From DSWT01 sp035373625 (lineage in GTDB: Bacteria; Chloroflexota; Anaerolineae; B4-G1; SLSP01), in assembly GCA_035373625.1 (NCBI GenBank), contig DAOSNS010000002.1, positions 62,001 to 126,000 of the forward strand: DNA of 64,000 nt, in the 5' to 3' direction. The notes below the pieces were generated by a model that did no database searches, was not told the origin of the DNA, and saw only the letters and a program-made list of their open reading frames with translations. The position numbers and the translations under genes are program-made. Each line of letters begins with the position of its first letter. The stretch's first letter is position 1. This document shows, one piece after another, positions 26,348 through 35,446 of this stretch.

Positions 26348-26416
26348 TGTTACAATATCTCTGGTTTGACGTCAAGTCTCCCTGGAAATGGAGCAGGGCT
26401 TTATCTGATAAGGCCC
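26348..26416 (+). promoter_or_regulatory. Extended -10 promoter and leader hairpin of an MFS gene
   Basis: TGTTACAAT at 26348-26356 is an extended -10. It is followed by a GGGCTTTAT / ATAAGGCCC stem (26396-26416, loop CTG) in a leader of about 110 nt before the ATG at 26474. No clear -35. Confidence 0.35.
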
Positions 26417-26473
26417 TGGGGAGTGGAGGCCGACCACATAACAAAAATCAACAAACGTTGAAGGAAGAAGACT

Positions 26474-27736
26474 ATGACAGCAGGTACAACTGACACCCTC
26501 AAGAGCAAAAGTGTAGTGCGCAGCAGAAATTATCTCATCTTCCTGGTTATTTTTATGGGCTGGGTAGCCTTGCTGGATCAGTACATCTCGATGATCAAAA
26601 CCACGGCGATCCCCTATATCATCGAAGCCTATGACATCACCGCTTCGGATTTTTCCTGGTACGAGGCACTCTATCTGGCTACCACGTTTCTCATTTTCTT
26701 GTTGAACGGCCTCAACGACATCATCGGACGCAAGTATTCCATCCTTGTCCTGGTGTTGATGATGGGACTGTCATCGCTTGGCGTGGTACTATTCACGCCG
26801 ACGTTACACCTGTTTATGGTGTTCTACACGATTGCGATGTTTACTACGGTCTCCAACATGTGGTCCATTCCGGTCAGCGAGGAAGCGCCCGCCGATAAAC
26901 GCGCCAAGTACGTGGCCATCGTCTACGTCATCGGACTGTTGCCCCTGCAAGCGATCCTGCCGCCGCTGTTGATGAACGTCCTGGGGCTGAGTTGGAAATG
27001 GATGTACGGTGTCGTATTCGTGCTGATGCTGCCGGCACTGGCGATGTGGTTCTTCATGCGCGAAACCGGACGCTACGAGGTCGTCAAGGGCGAGCGGCGC
27101 GCAGGAACCCGCAAAAATCACTTTTTTGGGTTGGGCGTGATCAACCGTCAGGACGTGCGCTACATCATCATTGCCTCCGCGGTCTGGCTGTGCTGGCTGA
27201 TCTACCAGTTCCTTTACTTCTGGGCCGGCTACTACTTTATGACCCTCCACGGCTACACTCTTGGACAATGGTCTACGGTGCTGCTGGCTTCACTGGTGCT
27301 GGCGATCATCGGTGGGGTGAGCGCCGGTGCGATTATGGATCGCATCGGACGCACGCCGGCGTTCGTCGGCGGATGCCTGTGCCTGGCGGCGATTCTCGTT
27401 GTCCTGGGCTTTGGGCGTGGGTGGGTGCTCCCTGTCGCTGCGGCGCTTACCGGCTTCTTCACTTCCTTCACCTATACCTGGATCGTCGTCTACGTGCCGG
27501 AAGTCTTCCCCACCGAACGGCGCGGCGCGTGCATCGGCTGGACAACCACGGTGGCGCGCGTTTCCTACGTCGTTGGACCGGCGCTGGCGGCAGTTTTGCT
27601 AAAGGTTTTTCCCACCATGGAGTGGTTTTGGGTCGTCGCGGCCGGCCTTATGCTACTTCCCATCGGCATCATCTTGATCGCCAATCCCTACGAGACGAAA
27701 AGCCACGAGTTGGAAGAGATCGAGCACAAACGCTGA
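26474..27736 (+). CDS. Major facilitator superfamily transporter
   Basis: A 420-residue 12-helix transporter. The first cytoplasmic loop reads GLNDIIGRKYS (the MFS G-x-x-x-D-x-x-G-R-x motif) and the second half repeats it as AGAIMDRIGRTPAF. The loop PEVFPTERRGAC after helix 10 is typical of sugar-porter-like or metabolite:H+ members. GAAGGAAGAAG precedes the ATG. No linked catabolic gene reveals the substrate; the neighbouring sucrose phosphorylase and flavodoxin are separate transcripts. Confidence 0.78.
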   Translation: MTAGTTDTLKSKSVVRSRNYLIFLVIFMGWVALLDQYISMIKTTAIPYIIEAYDITASDFSWYEALYLATTFLIFLLNGLNDIIGRKYSILVLVLMMGLSSLGVVLFTPTLHLFMVFYTIAMFTTVSNMWSIPVSEEAPADKRAKYVAIVYVIGLLPLQAILPPLLMNVLGLSWKWMYGVVFVLMLPALAMWFFMRETGRYEVVKGERRAGTRKNHFFGLGVINRQDVRYIIIASAVWLCWLIYQFLYFWAGYYFMTLHGYTLGQWSTVLLASLVLAIIGGVSAGAIMDRIGRTPAFVGGCLCLAAILVVLGFGRGWVLPVAAALTGFFTSFTYTWIVVYVPEVFPTERRGACIGWTTTVARVSYVVGPALAAVLLKVFPTMEWFWVVAAGLMLLPIGIILIANPYETKSHELEEIEHKR

Positions 27737-27755
27737 CCTGAATGGCGGGCATACA

Positions 27756-27797
27756 GGGGAACTGGCGTTCCCCTCGGCGCAAGCATGATGAGGCCCT
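27756..27797. repeat. Dispersed hairpin element with TGGC loop, copy 1
   Basis: GGGGAAC-TGGC-GTTCCCC is a perfect 7-bp stem with the same loop as the 37-bp array unit; CGCAAGCATGATGAGGCCCT follows. A shortened copy at 47341-47370 lacks the right arm. Confidence 0.7.
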
Positions 27798-27817
27798 GTG
27801 AAGCCTCCTCATACCCG

Positions 27818-27846
27818 TTCGCTCTCTCTCCCTTTTGGGGTATAAT
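27818..27846 (+). promoter_or_regulatory. Promoter of gyrA
   Basis: TTCGCT, 17-nt spacer, perfect TATAAT at 27841-27846. The leader of about 130 nt includes the inverted repeat at 27895-27922. Confidence 0.5.
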
Positions 27847-27894
27847 ACTCTTTCGGGAACCGATACATTCCCCGATTTTCTGCCACAAATGCCG

Positions 27895-27922
27895 CGAATT
27901 TCACATACCTGCGTGAAATTCG
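27895..27922. promoter_or_regulatory. Perfect 10-bp inverted repeat in the gyrA leader
   Basis: CGAATTTCAC and GTGAAATTCG flank an 8-nt loop; a third half-site-like GTGAAATCCG follows directly. It could be a hairpin in the mRNA or an operator. Confidence 0.5.
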
Positions 27923-27985
27923 TGAAATCCGTGGCCGAAAGAATTTCGCGGCACCACATGGCAACCCTGTGGAGGAGAGAGTTTT

Positions 27986-30499
27986 TTGAGTATAGAAGAC
28001 CAGATCGGTATCATCAAAACGGTAGACATCCAACACGAGATGCGCACGGCGTATCTCGATTATGCGATGAGCGTGATCGTGGCGCGGGCATTGCCCGACG
28101 CGCGCGACGGCCTCAAGCCCGTGCAACGGCGCATCCTCTATGCCATGCACGACATGGGTGTGCGTCCCAACACACCGCACAAGAAATCTGCCCGTATCGT
28201 CGGTGAGGTGCTCGGTAAGTATCACCCCCACGGCGATTCCGCCGTGTATGAGGCGATGGCGCGTATGGCGCAGGATTTCTCCATGCGCTATTTGCTGGTA
28301 GATGGGCAGGGCAACTTCGGCTCGATTGACGGCGACTCCCCGGCCGCGATGCGTTACACCGAGGCGCGTCTCTCGCCCATTGCGATGGAGCTGCTCAATG
28401 ACATCGAAAAAGACACCGTAGACTGGACCGACAACTTTGACGGCAGTCTGAAAGAACCCACCGTCCTGCCCGCCCGCCTGCCCAACCTGATCGTCAACGG
28501 TGCCTCGGGCATCGCCGTGGGGATGGCAACCAACATCCCGCCGCACAATCTGGGCGAAATTGTGGACGCGCTGGTGCACATCCTCGACAACTGGGACCGC
28601 CGCGAGGAAATTGCCGTCGAAGAGCTGTTGGAATACGTCAAAGGGCCGGATTTTCCCACCGGCGGCCAGATCCTGGGGCAGGAACCGATTGTCAAGGCGT
28701 ATGCCACCGGACGTGGACAAGCGGTCGTGCGTGCCGTCGCCAACATCGAAGAAATGCGCGGTGGACGCTTCCGCATCGTCGTCACCGAAATTCCCTATCA
28801 ACTGAACAAGTCCAGCTTGCTTGAGCGCATCGCGGCCCTTGTCCGCGAAGGCAAACTGGACGAGATCAGCGATCTGCGCGATGAATCGGATAAGCGCGGG
28901 ATGAGCATCGTCATCGAACTCAAGCGCGGCGCGCAACCACAAAAGGCGTTGAACCGCCTGTATAAGCACACGCCCCTGCAATCCACGTTCGGCATCCAAC
29001 TGCTGGCGCTGGTGGATGGCGTGCCGCGCATCCTGCCGTTGCGGCGCTTGCTCCAGGTATTCCTCGATCACCGCATTGAAGTGCTGGTGCGCCGCGCCCA
29101 GTTTGATCTCAATAAGGCCCAGGCCCGTGCGCACATCGTCGAGGGCCTGCTCATCGCGCTGGATCACCTGGACGCCATTATCAAGACGATCCGCGAGTCG
29201 CCGGACGTGGATACCGCCCGCAATCGCCTGATGAGCAACTTCGGGCTGACCGAGATTCAGGCGCAGGCGATCCTCGATATGCAACTGCGCCGCCTCACCG
29301 GGCTGGAGCGCCAGAAGCTCGAGGAGGAATATGCCGAGTTGCTCAAGACGATTTCTTATCTGGAGGGGCTGCTGGCCTCACCGTTGCAGCAGCGTCAGGT
29401 CATCCGTCAGGACTTGCTGGAGTTGCGCGAGCACTACGCCGACCCGCGCCGCACCGTCATCCGTCCCCACGCAGATGCCGCCATTGACGAAGAAGACCTG
29501 GTGGAAGAGGAGAGCGTCCTGATCTCCATCACCCAACGCGGCTACATCAAGCGCATGCCGTGGACGACTTTCCGCGCGCAGGAACGCGGGGGGCGCGGCG
29601 TCATCGGCATGGCCACCGGCGACGAGGACGAGATCACCGCGCTGCTTTCGGCGCACAGCCACGACACGCTCCTCTTTTTCACCGATAAGGGAAAGGTGTA
29701 CCAGGAAAAAGTGTACCAGATTCCCGACGCCGGGCGCACGGCCAAAGGCTCGCTCATTGCCGGTATTCTGGCGATAGACCCTGAGGAGCGTGTGACTGCC
29801 GTTGTGCCTGTGTCGAGCTTCGATGACGCGCGTTATCTCTCGATGGTCACACGCCAGGGGCGCATCAAGCGCGTGTCGCTGTCAGAGTTCAGCAATGTGC
29901 GTCCCAGCGGGCTGATTGCCATTTCGCTTAACGAGGGTGACGAACTGGGTTGGGTGCGGCTGACGCGCGGCACCGATGATCTGATCCTGGTGACGGCACA
30001 GGGGCAGGCGTTGCGTTTCAATGAACAGGAAGTGCGTCCGATGGGCCGCGCCGCAGCAGGCGTCATCGCCATAAGCCTGGAAGAGGGCGACCGTTTGAGT
30101 GTTGCCGAGGTGGTCGAACCGGACGGTTCACTTTTCCTGGTTTCGCTGAAGGGCTTCGGGCGTTGCACGCTGCTGGATGAGTTCCGCACCCAGGGACGCG
30201 GCGGCAAGGGCGTTCAGGCTTACCGGGCCAACGACAAGAGCGGGCCGGTTGTGGATGGGCGCGTTGTCCAGGATGATGACGAAATCACGTTGATGTCTGA
30301 AAATGGCATTGTTCTGCGTATCCGCGTGGACAAAATCCCCAAGATGGGACGGTACACACGCGGCGTGCAGATGATGGATTTGAAGAATGGTGACCGCGTG
30401 GCGACCATCGCGCGTCTGCCCAGCGGTGGTGAAAGTAACGGCAATGGGGATACGGCCAGCAACAATGGCGATGAGGAACTGGTAACCGGGGATGAGTAA
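27986..30499 (+). CDS. gyrA: DNA gyrase subunit A
   Basis: An 837-residue type IIA topoisomerase subunit. The catalytic tyrosine is Y124 in AMRYTEARLS; the quinolone-pocket segment is HPHGDSAVYEAM, with Ser85 conserved. A GyrA-box variant QERGGRG is near 531-537 and a second QGRGGKG near 736-742, marking the beta-pinwheel C-terminal domain and gyrase rather than topoisomerase IV. The start is TTG at 27986 with GGAGGAGAG upstream. gyrB is not adjacent. The last residues (EELVTGDE) derive from a repeated GGTAACCGGGGATGAGTAAC-like stretch that continues past the stop. Confidence 0.96.
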   Translation: MSIEDQIGIIKTVDIQHEMRTAYLDYAMSVIVARALPDARDGLKPVQRRILYAMHDMGVRPNTPHKKSARIVGEVLGKYHPHGDSAVYEAMARMAQDFSMRYLLVDGQGNFGSIDGDSPAAMRYTEARLSPIAMELLNDIEKDTVDWTDNFDGSLKEPTVLPARLPNLIVNGASGIAVGMATNIPPHNLGEIVDALVHILDNWDRREEIAVEELLEYVKGPDFPTGGQILGQEPIVKAYATGRGQAVVRAVANIEEMRGGRFRIVVTEIPYQLNKSSLLERIAALVREGKLDEISDLRDESDKRGMSIVIELKRGAQPQKALNRLYKHTPLQSTFGIQLLALVDGVPRILPLRRLLQVFLDHRIEVLVRRAQFDLNKAQARAHIVEGLLIALDHLDAIIKTIRESPDVDTARNRLMSNFGLTEIQAQAILDMQLRRLTGLERQKLEEEYAELLKTISYLEGLLASPLQQRQVIRQDLLELREHYADPRRTVIRPHADAAIDEEDLVEEESVLISITQRGYIKRMPWTTFRAQERGGRGVIGMATGDEDEITALLSAHSHDTLLFFTDKGKVYQEKVYQIPDAGRTAKGSLIAGILAIDPEERVTAVVPVSSFDDARYLSMVTRQGRIKRVSLSEFSNVRPSGLIAISLNEGDELGWVRLTRGTDDLILVTAQGQALRFNEQEVRPMGRAAAGVIAISLEEGDRLSVAEVVEPDGSLFLVSLKGFGRCTLLDEFRTQGRGGKGVQAYRANDKSGPVVDGRVVQDDDEITLMSENGIVLRIRVDKIPKMGRYTRGVQMMDLKNGDRVATIARLPSGGESNGNGDTASNNGDEELVTGDE

Positions 30500-30531
30500 C
30501 TGGGGATTGGTAATCGGAAAAGGAGCTTGAT

Positions 30532-31902
30532 ATGCACGACACAATCCGGCCTCGCTCCAGTCAATTGACGGCGTTGTTACCGACAGCGGACGCGATGTCG
30601 TTGGCCGAGACCCTCATCGCGTTTGCCAACGCCGACGGGGGAACGGTTTACGTTGGTGTTGACGAAGGCGGCACCCCGAGCGGCGATGTCTATCCCGAAG
30701 AGTTCGGCGAGATCGTGCCGCAGGCCGAAAGGCTTTGCCGTCCGCCGATTCCCATCACGTGGGAGCAGGTAGAGGTCGGCGGGGCGTTCGTCTTCGTGGG
30801 GCGCGTGCAGCGTAGCGCCGAGTTACACACGTTGCACGATGGTCGGGTGCTTATCCGTACCGGCGTGGAAAACCGCCCGCTGACCGGTGAGCAGTTGCAG
30901 CAGCTTACCGCCAGTCGCTCCGCCGGTGAATACGAAGCCGAGCCGGTCCCCGGCGCGACGCGCGACGATCTCGATCCCGAAACGCTGCGTGAATTCGTCG
31001 AGATGTGGGAGAAGCGCCAGGGACGCCCGCTAAGTCGCCCCATTGATGATGTGCTGCTGGAAATGGGCTGGTTGCTCCCCGGAGGCCGGCCGACCGTGGC
31101 GGGGATGCTGTTGTTTGGGAAAAAACCGCAAGCGTTTATACCCCGTAGCGGGTTGACATTCGTGCGCTTTGACGGCGTTCAGGTGCACAAGGAAAGTGGT
31201 GAGCCGGGTTATGGGCGGCGGGTGGAGTTCGACGGCCCACTGGCGCACATCATCCAGCGTGCGTGGGACATCTTGCAAGCCGAAATCCGTGTGGGGGCGG
31301 TGGTGCGTGGCCTGGAACGCAAAGAACAGTGGCTATATCCGCCGTCGGCCATCCGCGAGGCGCTGGTCAATGCGGTGGCGCACCGCGATTATCGTCTACG
31401 CGGGCGTGCGATCGAGGTGCGCATGTTCAGCAATCGGCTGGAGATTTCCAGCCCCGGTGGTCTGCCCGGCTACATCACGCTGGAAAACATTGTGGATGAG
31501 CACTTCTCGCGCAATCCGCGCATCGTCAACGGGTTGTATCAGTGGGGCTACATCGAAGAATTGGGGCTGGGGGTGGACTTGATGATCCAGGACATGGTGA
31601 ACGCAGGCCATTCACCGCCGCAGTTCCGCCCGACGGACTACTCGTTTACCGTCATTTTCGAGAGCGTGCAACAGCGTCAGCCTGTGCTGTTGCCTGCCGG
31701 CGCCGATCTGACGATGAACGAACGTCAGGCGAAGGCTTTGGCCTTTTTGCAGCAGCATGGCCGCATCACCAACCGCGATTACCAGGCGCTCTGCCCCGAT
31801 GTGACCGCCGAAACCTTGCGTCTGGACCTCGCCGACCTCGTCGAGCGCGGCATCATCCTCAAGGTCGGGGAAAAGCGGGGAACGTATTACATTTTGAAGT
31901 GA
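30532..31902 (+). CDS. AlbA_2/Schlafen-type ATP-binding protein with C-terminal winged helix
   Basis: A 456-residue protein. The N-terminal AlbA_2 domain contains ETLIAFANADGGTVYVGVDE (25-44). A HATPase_c_4-like domain follows, with EALVNAVAHRDY (283-294) and RLEISSPGGLPGYIT. A winged helix ends the protein (NERQAKALAFLQQHGRITNRDYQ, then VERGIILKVGEKRGTYY). Such proteins are broadly annotated as putative transcriptional regulators or Schlafen-like; some act in defence. AAAGGAGC precedes the ATG, 32 nt after gyrA. Confidence 0.75.
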   Translation: MHDTIRPRSSQLTALLPTADAMSLAETLIAFANADGGTVYVGVDEGGTPSGDVYPEEFGEIVPQAERLCRPPIPITWEQVEVGGAFVFVGRVQRSAELHTLHDGRVLIRTGVENRPLTGEQLQQLTASRSAGEYEAEPVPGATRDDLDPETLREFVEMWEKRQGRPLSRPIDDVLLEMGWLLPGGRPTVAGMLLFGKKPQAFIPRSGLTFVRFDGVQVHKESGEPGYGRRVEFDGPLAHIIQRAWDILQAEIRVGAVVRGLERKEQWLYPPSAIREALVNAVAHRDYRLRGRAIEVRMFSNRLEISSPGGLPGYITLENIVDEHFSRNPRIVNGLYQWGYIEELGLGVDLMIQDMVNAGHSPPQFRPTDYSFTVIFESVQQRQPVLLPAGADLTMNERQAKALAFLQQHGRITNRDYQALCPDVTAETLRLDLADLVERGIILKVGEKRGTYYILK

Positions 31903-31917
31903 TGAGTAAAGGGTAAA

Positions 31918-31963
31918 GAGAAATGAGTTAAGAGGCAAAGAGATAGCTCATTACTCATTTCTC
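31918..31963. terminator. Inverted repeat between convergent genes, built from ATGAGTA repeats
   Basis: GAGAAATGAGT (31918-31928) and ACTCATTTCTC (31953-31963) form a perfect 11-bp stem over 24 nt. The right arm overlaps the stop and last codons of the ABC permease. It could stop both convergent transcripts, but no T run follows. Confidence 0.4.
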
Positions 31964-33225
31964 ATTACTCGTTTCTCATTCCCCTTCTCGAATTCTTCCC
32001 GCAGTCGCCTCCAGCTCATGCTTGTACTGGAGAGCAGGGTATCGGCGCGGAAGAAGCGTGCGGAAAGCAGGACGAAGAGATAGGTCGTCACGGCCAGGCC
32101 GGCCAGGCTGACCGGCGGTTGCCAGAGCGGCACACCGCCTGCGGCCAGGCGCGGCAGCATCGAAGTCGGCGCGGTCAAGGGGATGAGACTCAGGATGGTC
32201 GCCACGATGTCGTTGGACGCTTCGACAAAGGCGCTGTTGAACCACAAAGGTAACATCAACGGCAACATGGCAAGGAAGGTAAACTGCCCCGTCTCGCGGG
32301 CATTCGGTGCCAGCGCGCCGATCGCGCCCAGGATCGAGGCATAGAGGATGTAGCCAAGCACGAAGTAGAGCAGTCCCCACACCATAAGTCCCTTTGGCAG
32401 GGTGATGTTTCCAATGAAGACGCCGAGCGTTGCCAGGGTCGAGCCGCCACGATCCAACGTCAGATAGCTGCCGCCAAGCCAGACCGCCATTTGCACCAGG
32501 GCCACGATCCCCAGCCCTAACACTTTCCCCAACATTAACTCGCGTGGGCGCAGGCTGACCAGTAACACCTCCACCGTGCGATTCTCTTTCTCCCGCGAGA
32601 CGCTTTGCAACATAAAACTGCTGCTCATCGTCAGTACGAAAAAGAAGATGAAGAGCATCCCATAACCGACGATGAAGCGCGTCCCGTAGTCTTCGCCGGC
32701 ATTGGCGTCCGGCGCTGCAACTGCCGTCGTTTCCACACTGTAAAGCGGGTCGGAAATCCGTCTGGCTAGTGTCACATCCCCGACCAGATTGTAATGTACA
32801 ATATACGAAAAAACATCAGCCGTACCGATGCCGCCCAGCGGCGCAAATTCCTTTTCTACTGCCGTGAGTTTCCCGGTATCCATATAATCTGCCGGAATGA
32901 TGTAATACTCGCGTAGTTGACCGGCAGTCAGGGCGGCGTGCGCGGCGTCTTCATCGGGAAATGCCCGCACAAGCGCCGGCGGAACGTCGGGAGGCAGCGT
33001 TTTAATCACCCCGGCATAATCCACATAACCGATCGCCCAGACTTCGCTTTTAGTGTCGCTGGATAACACATCCTTTTCTGTCTCAAACGCCTTGCGGCTA
33101 AGAAATTGCGCGCCAAACGTAAAGACCATGATGATGGCCGGCAGAAGAAACGTGGTTAACCAAAAAGAAGGCTTCCCCAGGGTGTTGCGAATCTCATGTT
33201 TGATGACGATCATCACATTGCGCAT
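31951..33225 (-). CDS. ABC-2 type exporter permease, NatB-like (second permease)
   Basis: A 424-residue permease: one N-terminal helix (about 17-40), a 150-residue extracytoplasmic region, then five or six helices near the C-terminus with the SREKENRTVEVLLVSLRPRELMLGK signature (in pieces: REKENRTVEVLL, RPRELMLGK) typical of NatB/ABC2_membrane_3 proteins. The ATG at 33225 has GAGGTG upstream. Its last eight residues, EKRVMRNE, and stop are encoded by an ATGAGTAATGAGAAATGAG-type repeat. It is the third gene of a NatA-NatB-NatB-like export operon. Confidence 0.85.
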   Translation of the reverse strand: MRNVMIVIKHEIRNTLGKPSFWLTTFLLPAIIMVFTFGAQFLSRKAFETEKDVLSSDTKSEVWAIGYVDYAGVIKTLPPDVPPALVRAFPDEDAAHAALTAGQLREYYIIPADYMDTGKLTAVEKEFAPLGGIGTADVFSYIVHYNLVGDVTLARRISDPLYSVETTAVAAPDANAGEDYGTRFIVGYGMLFIFFFVLTMSSSFMLQSVSREKENRTVEVLLVSLRPRELMLGKVLGLGIVALVQMAVWLGGSYLTLDRGGSTLATLGVFIGNITLPKGLMVWGLLYFVLGYILYASILGAIGALAPNARETGQFTFLAMLPLMLPLWFNSAFVEASNDIVATILSLIPLTAPTSMLPRLAAGGVPLWQPPVSLAGLAVTTYLFVLLSARFFRADTLLSSTSMSWRRLREEFEKGNEKRVMRNE

Positions 33226-33238
33226 TGTCGCACCTCGT

Positions 33239-34474
33239 TCATAGTCGCTGTGTCCGCAATCCATTGTCGTTGCGCAGTGCAGCGACGATGGTTTTGACCT
33301 TCAGCGGTTGTCCGTACTGTAACATTCCCAAACGGAAGATACGCGCTGCAAGCCACACGCTCACCACGGCAGACGTGACCAAAAACACCAGACTTAATCC
33401 CAGTTGCCACAGCGGCACCGTCGTCATCGCCCAGCGCATAGTGATGGTGACGAAGGCCGTCGTTGGGAACAGCGTCAGGGCAATGATCAACGGACTGTTG
33501 GGTTTCGCCATCATCAATGCCATGAAGAAGAACGGCAGTGAGAAGAAAAGGTTGAGGATGCCCGTGATTTGCTGCCCCTGACGCAGATCGGTGACCATGC
33601 CGCCTATGGCGGTCATCAACCCGGCAATCAGCGCGTAGGCCGGCACGAAGAACAGCGCCACAACGCCGAGGAATGACCACGGGACGCGCAGCATCCGCAC
33701 CTCCGGCACGAAAAACGAAGCCGCGAACAGCGCGATGACGCTGGTGAGAACCCAGATGCCCAATTGGGTCAGTCCCACGCTCATCAACCCCAACGCCTTG
33801 CCACCGATCAATTCTTCGGGGCGGATAGATGTGGCGAGAACCTCGACCGTGCGATTCTCCTTCTCATCGGTCACCGCCTGGAGCATGTAGCTGCCAGAAT
33901 TCAGCACCGCAAAGATGAAGAAGAACGCCGCCACAAACGGCACGATGAATCCGATCACACTGTCACTTTCCAGCTCCCGGCCGCCATCTATGGAACGGAA
34001 CGTCACCGAGGAACCTTCCAGCAAACGTTGTTGAACGGCGGGGGGATACGTAGCCAGCAGATTGACCCGCAGAAAGTCCGCGAAGTCTTCCTGAACGCGC
34101 TCGCCGGGGCGTTTGTTGAGGAAGAAGAGCTGCACACGCCCGGACTGCACATAGTCGGCGGGCACAACATAGTATGCCCGGATGATGCCGGCTTCCAGCG
34201 CGGCCTGTGCGGCGGCTTCGTCGGCGAAAGCGCGAATGGCGACCGGCGGTTCTTCGCCCCTTTTGGGGGCCGGCAAGACCACGGATTCGCTCAAGAGGCC
34301 GGTGTGGTCCACGTAGCCCAATGGCAGGTTCCCGCGTTGTCCCAGGGCTACCAGGATACTGACCGCCATCACCAGGATAATCAACACCGGCATGCCGAGT
34401 GTGCCGACCAGGAACGACTTCTGCCTGACGATTTTCAGGTACTCGTGTTTGGCGATCAGCCAGAACTTACGCAT
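33239..34474 (-). CDS. ABC-2 type exporter permease, NatB-like (first permease)
   Basis: A 411-residue permease with the same architecture as its downstream neighbour: MRKFWLIAKHEYLKIV cytoplasmic start, one helix, a large external loop, and a C-terminal helix bundle with DEKENRTVEVLATSIRPEEL. The pair likely forms the heterodimeric membrane part of the exporter. The ATG at 34474 has AAGGAGA 7 nt upstream and overlaps the ATPase gene by 8 nt. Substrate unknown; NatAB homologues export Na+ or antibiotics. Confidence 0.87.
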   Translation of the reverse strand: MRKFWLIAKHEYLKIVRQKSFLVGTLGMPVLIILVMAVSILVALGQRGNLPLGYVDHTGLLSESVVLPAPKRGEEPPVAIRAFADEAAAQAALEAGIIRAYYVVPADYVQSGRVQLFFLNKRPGERVQEDFADFLRVNLLATYPPAVQQRLLEGSSVTFRSIDGGRELESDSVIGFIVPFVAAFFFIFAVLNSGSYMLQAVTDEKENRTVEVLATSIRPEELIGGKALGLMSVGLTQLGIWVLTSVIALFAASFFVPEVRMLRVPWSFLGVVALFFVPAYALIAGLMTAIGGMVTDLRQGQQITGILNLFFSLPFFFMALMMAKPNSPLIIALTLFPTTAFVTITMRWAMTTVPLWQLGLSLVFLVTSAVVSVWLAARIFRLGMLQYGQPLKVKTIVAALRNDNGLRTQRL

Positions 34475-35402
34475 ATACTGTCTCCTTATCCCTATCCCTA
34501 TCATCATCTCCGGCGCGCTGCACGACGGTGACGAAGATGTCCTCCAGCGAGGGTTCAGCGATTTCAAAACGCTCCAACCTGACGTTGTCCCGACGCATAA
34601 TGGCCCGCAGCACATCCTGGGAATCCACGCCCACATCCAACGTCAGATTCCAGGTCCCGTTGTGACGGCGGGCTTCCAGCACGCCGGGCAGGCCGGTAAA
34701 ATCGCCCTGTCCCTCGATGGTCAGCGCGTTGCCGGCGAAGTCGCGCTTGATCTTGCTCACTTCGCCGTAGAGGACGGTACGCCCACGGTTGATGAGCACG
34801 ATGCGGTTGCACAGCGCCTCCACCTGATGCATCTGGTGGGCCGACATAATGATCGTCTTGCCCTGCTGGCGCAATTCCTCGATGATGTCCTTCACCAGGC
34901 GTGTGTTCACCGGGTCCAATCCTGAGAACGGCTCATCCACGATCAGCAAATCGGGGTCGTGGAGCAGGGTGGCGATGAGCTGTGCCTTCTGCTGCATGCC
35001 TTTGCTGAGGTTTTGAATCTTCTGCTGGCGGAAGTCGGTTAACTCGAAGCGCTCCAGCCAGGGACCCAATCGCGCCCGTGCGGTGGCCTCATCGAGACCC
35101 TTGAGCGTTGCCAGAAAGATCAGCGTCGGCTCTAGCTTCAAGTCTTTGTACAGCCCGCGCTCCTCCGGCATATAGCCGATGCGGTTTTTCTTGTCTTCGG
35201 TCAGCTTGCCGTCGAAGATTGTGATCTCGCCGCTGTCGGGCCGGAAAATATCCAGCATCATGCGAATTGTCGTGGTCTTGCCGGCACCGTTCGGCCCCAG
35301 CAAACCGAATACCTCGCCCGGATAAACCTCGAAGGAAACATCCTGGACGGCTTTTACCGCGCCGAAAGATTTGCTGATATGTGAAACTGAAACTGTAGTC
35401 AT
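34467..35402 (-). CDS. ABC exporter ATP-binding protein, NatA-like
   Basis: A 311-residue ATPase: Walker A GPNGAGKTT at 36-44, signature LSKGMQQK near 133, Walker B LLIVDEP near 152, then a C-terminal DUF4162-like extension. LSKGMQQK and the IGYMPEERGLY stretch mark the NatA/EcsA group. GGAGAGG precedes the ATG. The hydrophilic tail GDDDRDRDKETVYA is encoded by a GATAGGGATAGGGATAAGG repeat that also supplies the ribosome-binding site of the next gene. Confidence 0.92.
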   Translation of the reverse strand: MTTVSVSHISKSFGAVKAVQDVSFEVYPGEVFGLLGPNGAGKTTTIRMMLDIFRPDSGEITIFDGKLTEDKKNRIGYMPEERGLYKDLKLEPTLIFLATLKGLDEATARARLGPWLERFELTDFRQQKIQNLSKGMQQKAQLIATLLHDPDLLIVDEPFSGLDPVNTRLVKDIIEELRQQGKTIIMSAHQMHQVEALCNRIVLINRGRTVLYGEVSKIKRDFAGNALTIEGQGDFTGLPGVLEARRHNGTWNLTLDVGVDSQDVLRAIMRRDNVRLERFEIAEPSLEDIFVTVVQRAGDDDRDRDKETVYA

Positions 35403-35408
35403 AAAATC

Positions 35409-35446
35409 CTCTCCGATTACGAATTACGAATCGCGAATTACGCCCA
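35409..35446. repeat. GAATTACGAAT-type leader repeat
   Basis: GATTACGAATTACGAATCGC and GAATTACGCCC precede the NatA-like gene start by 7 nt. The rest of the 284-base gap to 35686 holds no gene I can support. Confidence 0.65.

Noticed and set aside
27756..27797. Insertion sequence end
   Set aside because: No transposase gene or fragment is recognisable anywhere in the window; the element is described as a dispersed hairpin repeat instead.
28354..29284. Long minus-strand frames opposite gyrA
   Set aside because: Antisense shadows of gyrA caused by high GC; no ribosome-binding site or recognisable domain.
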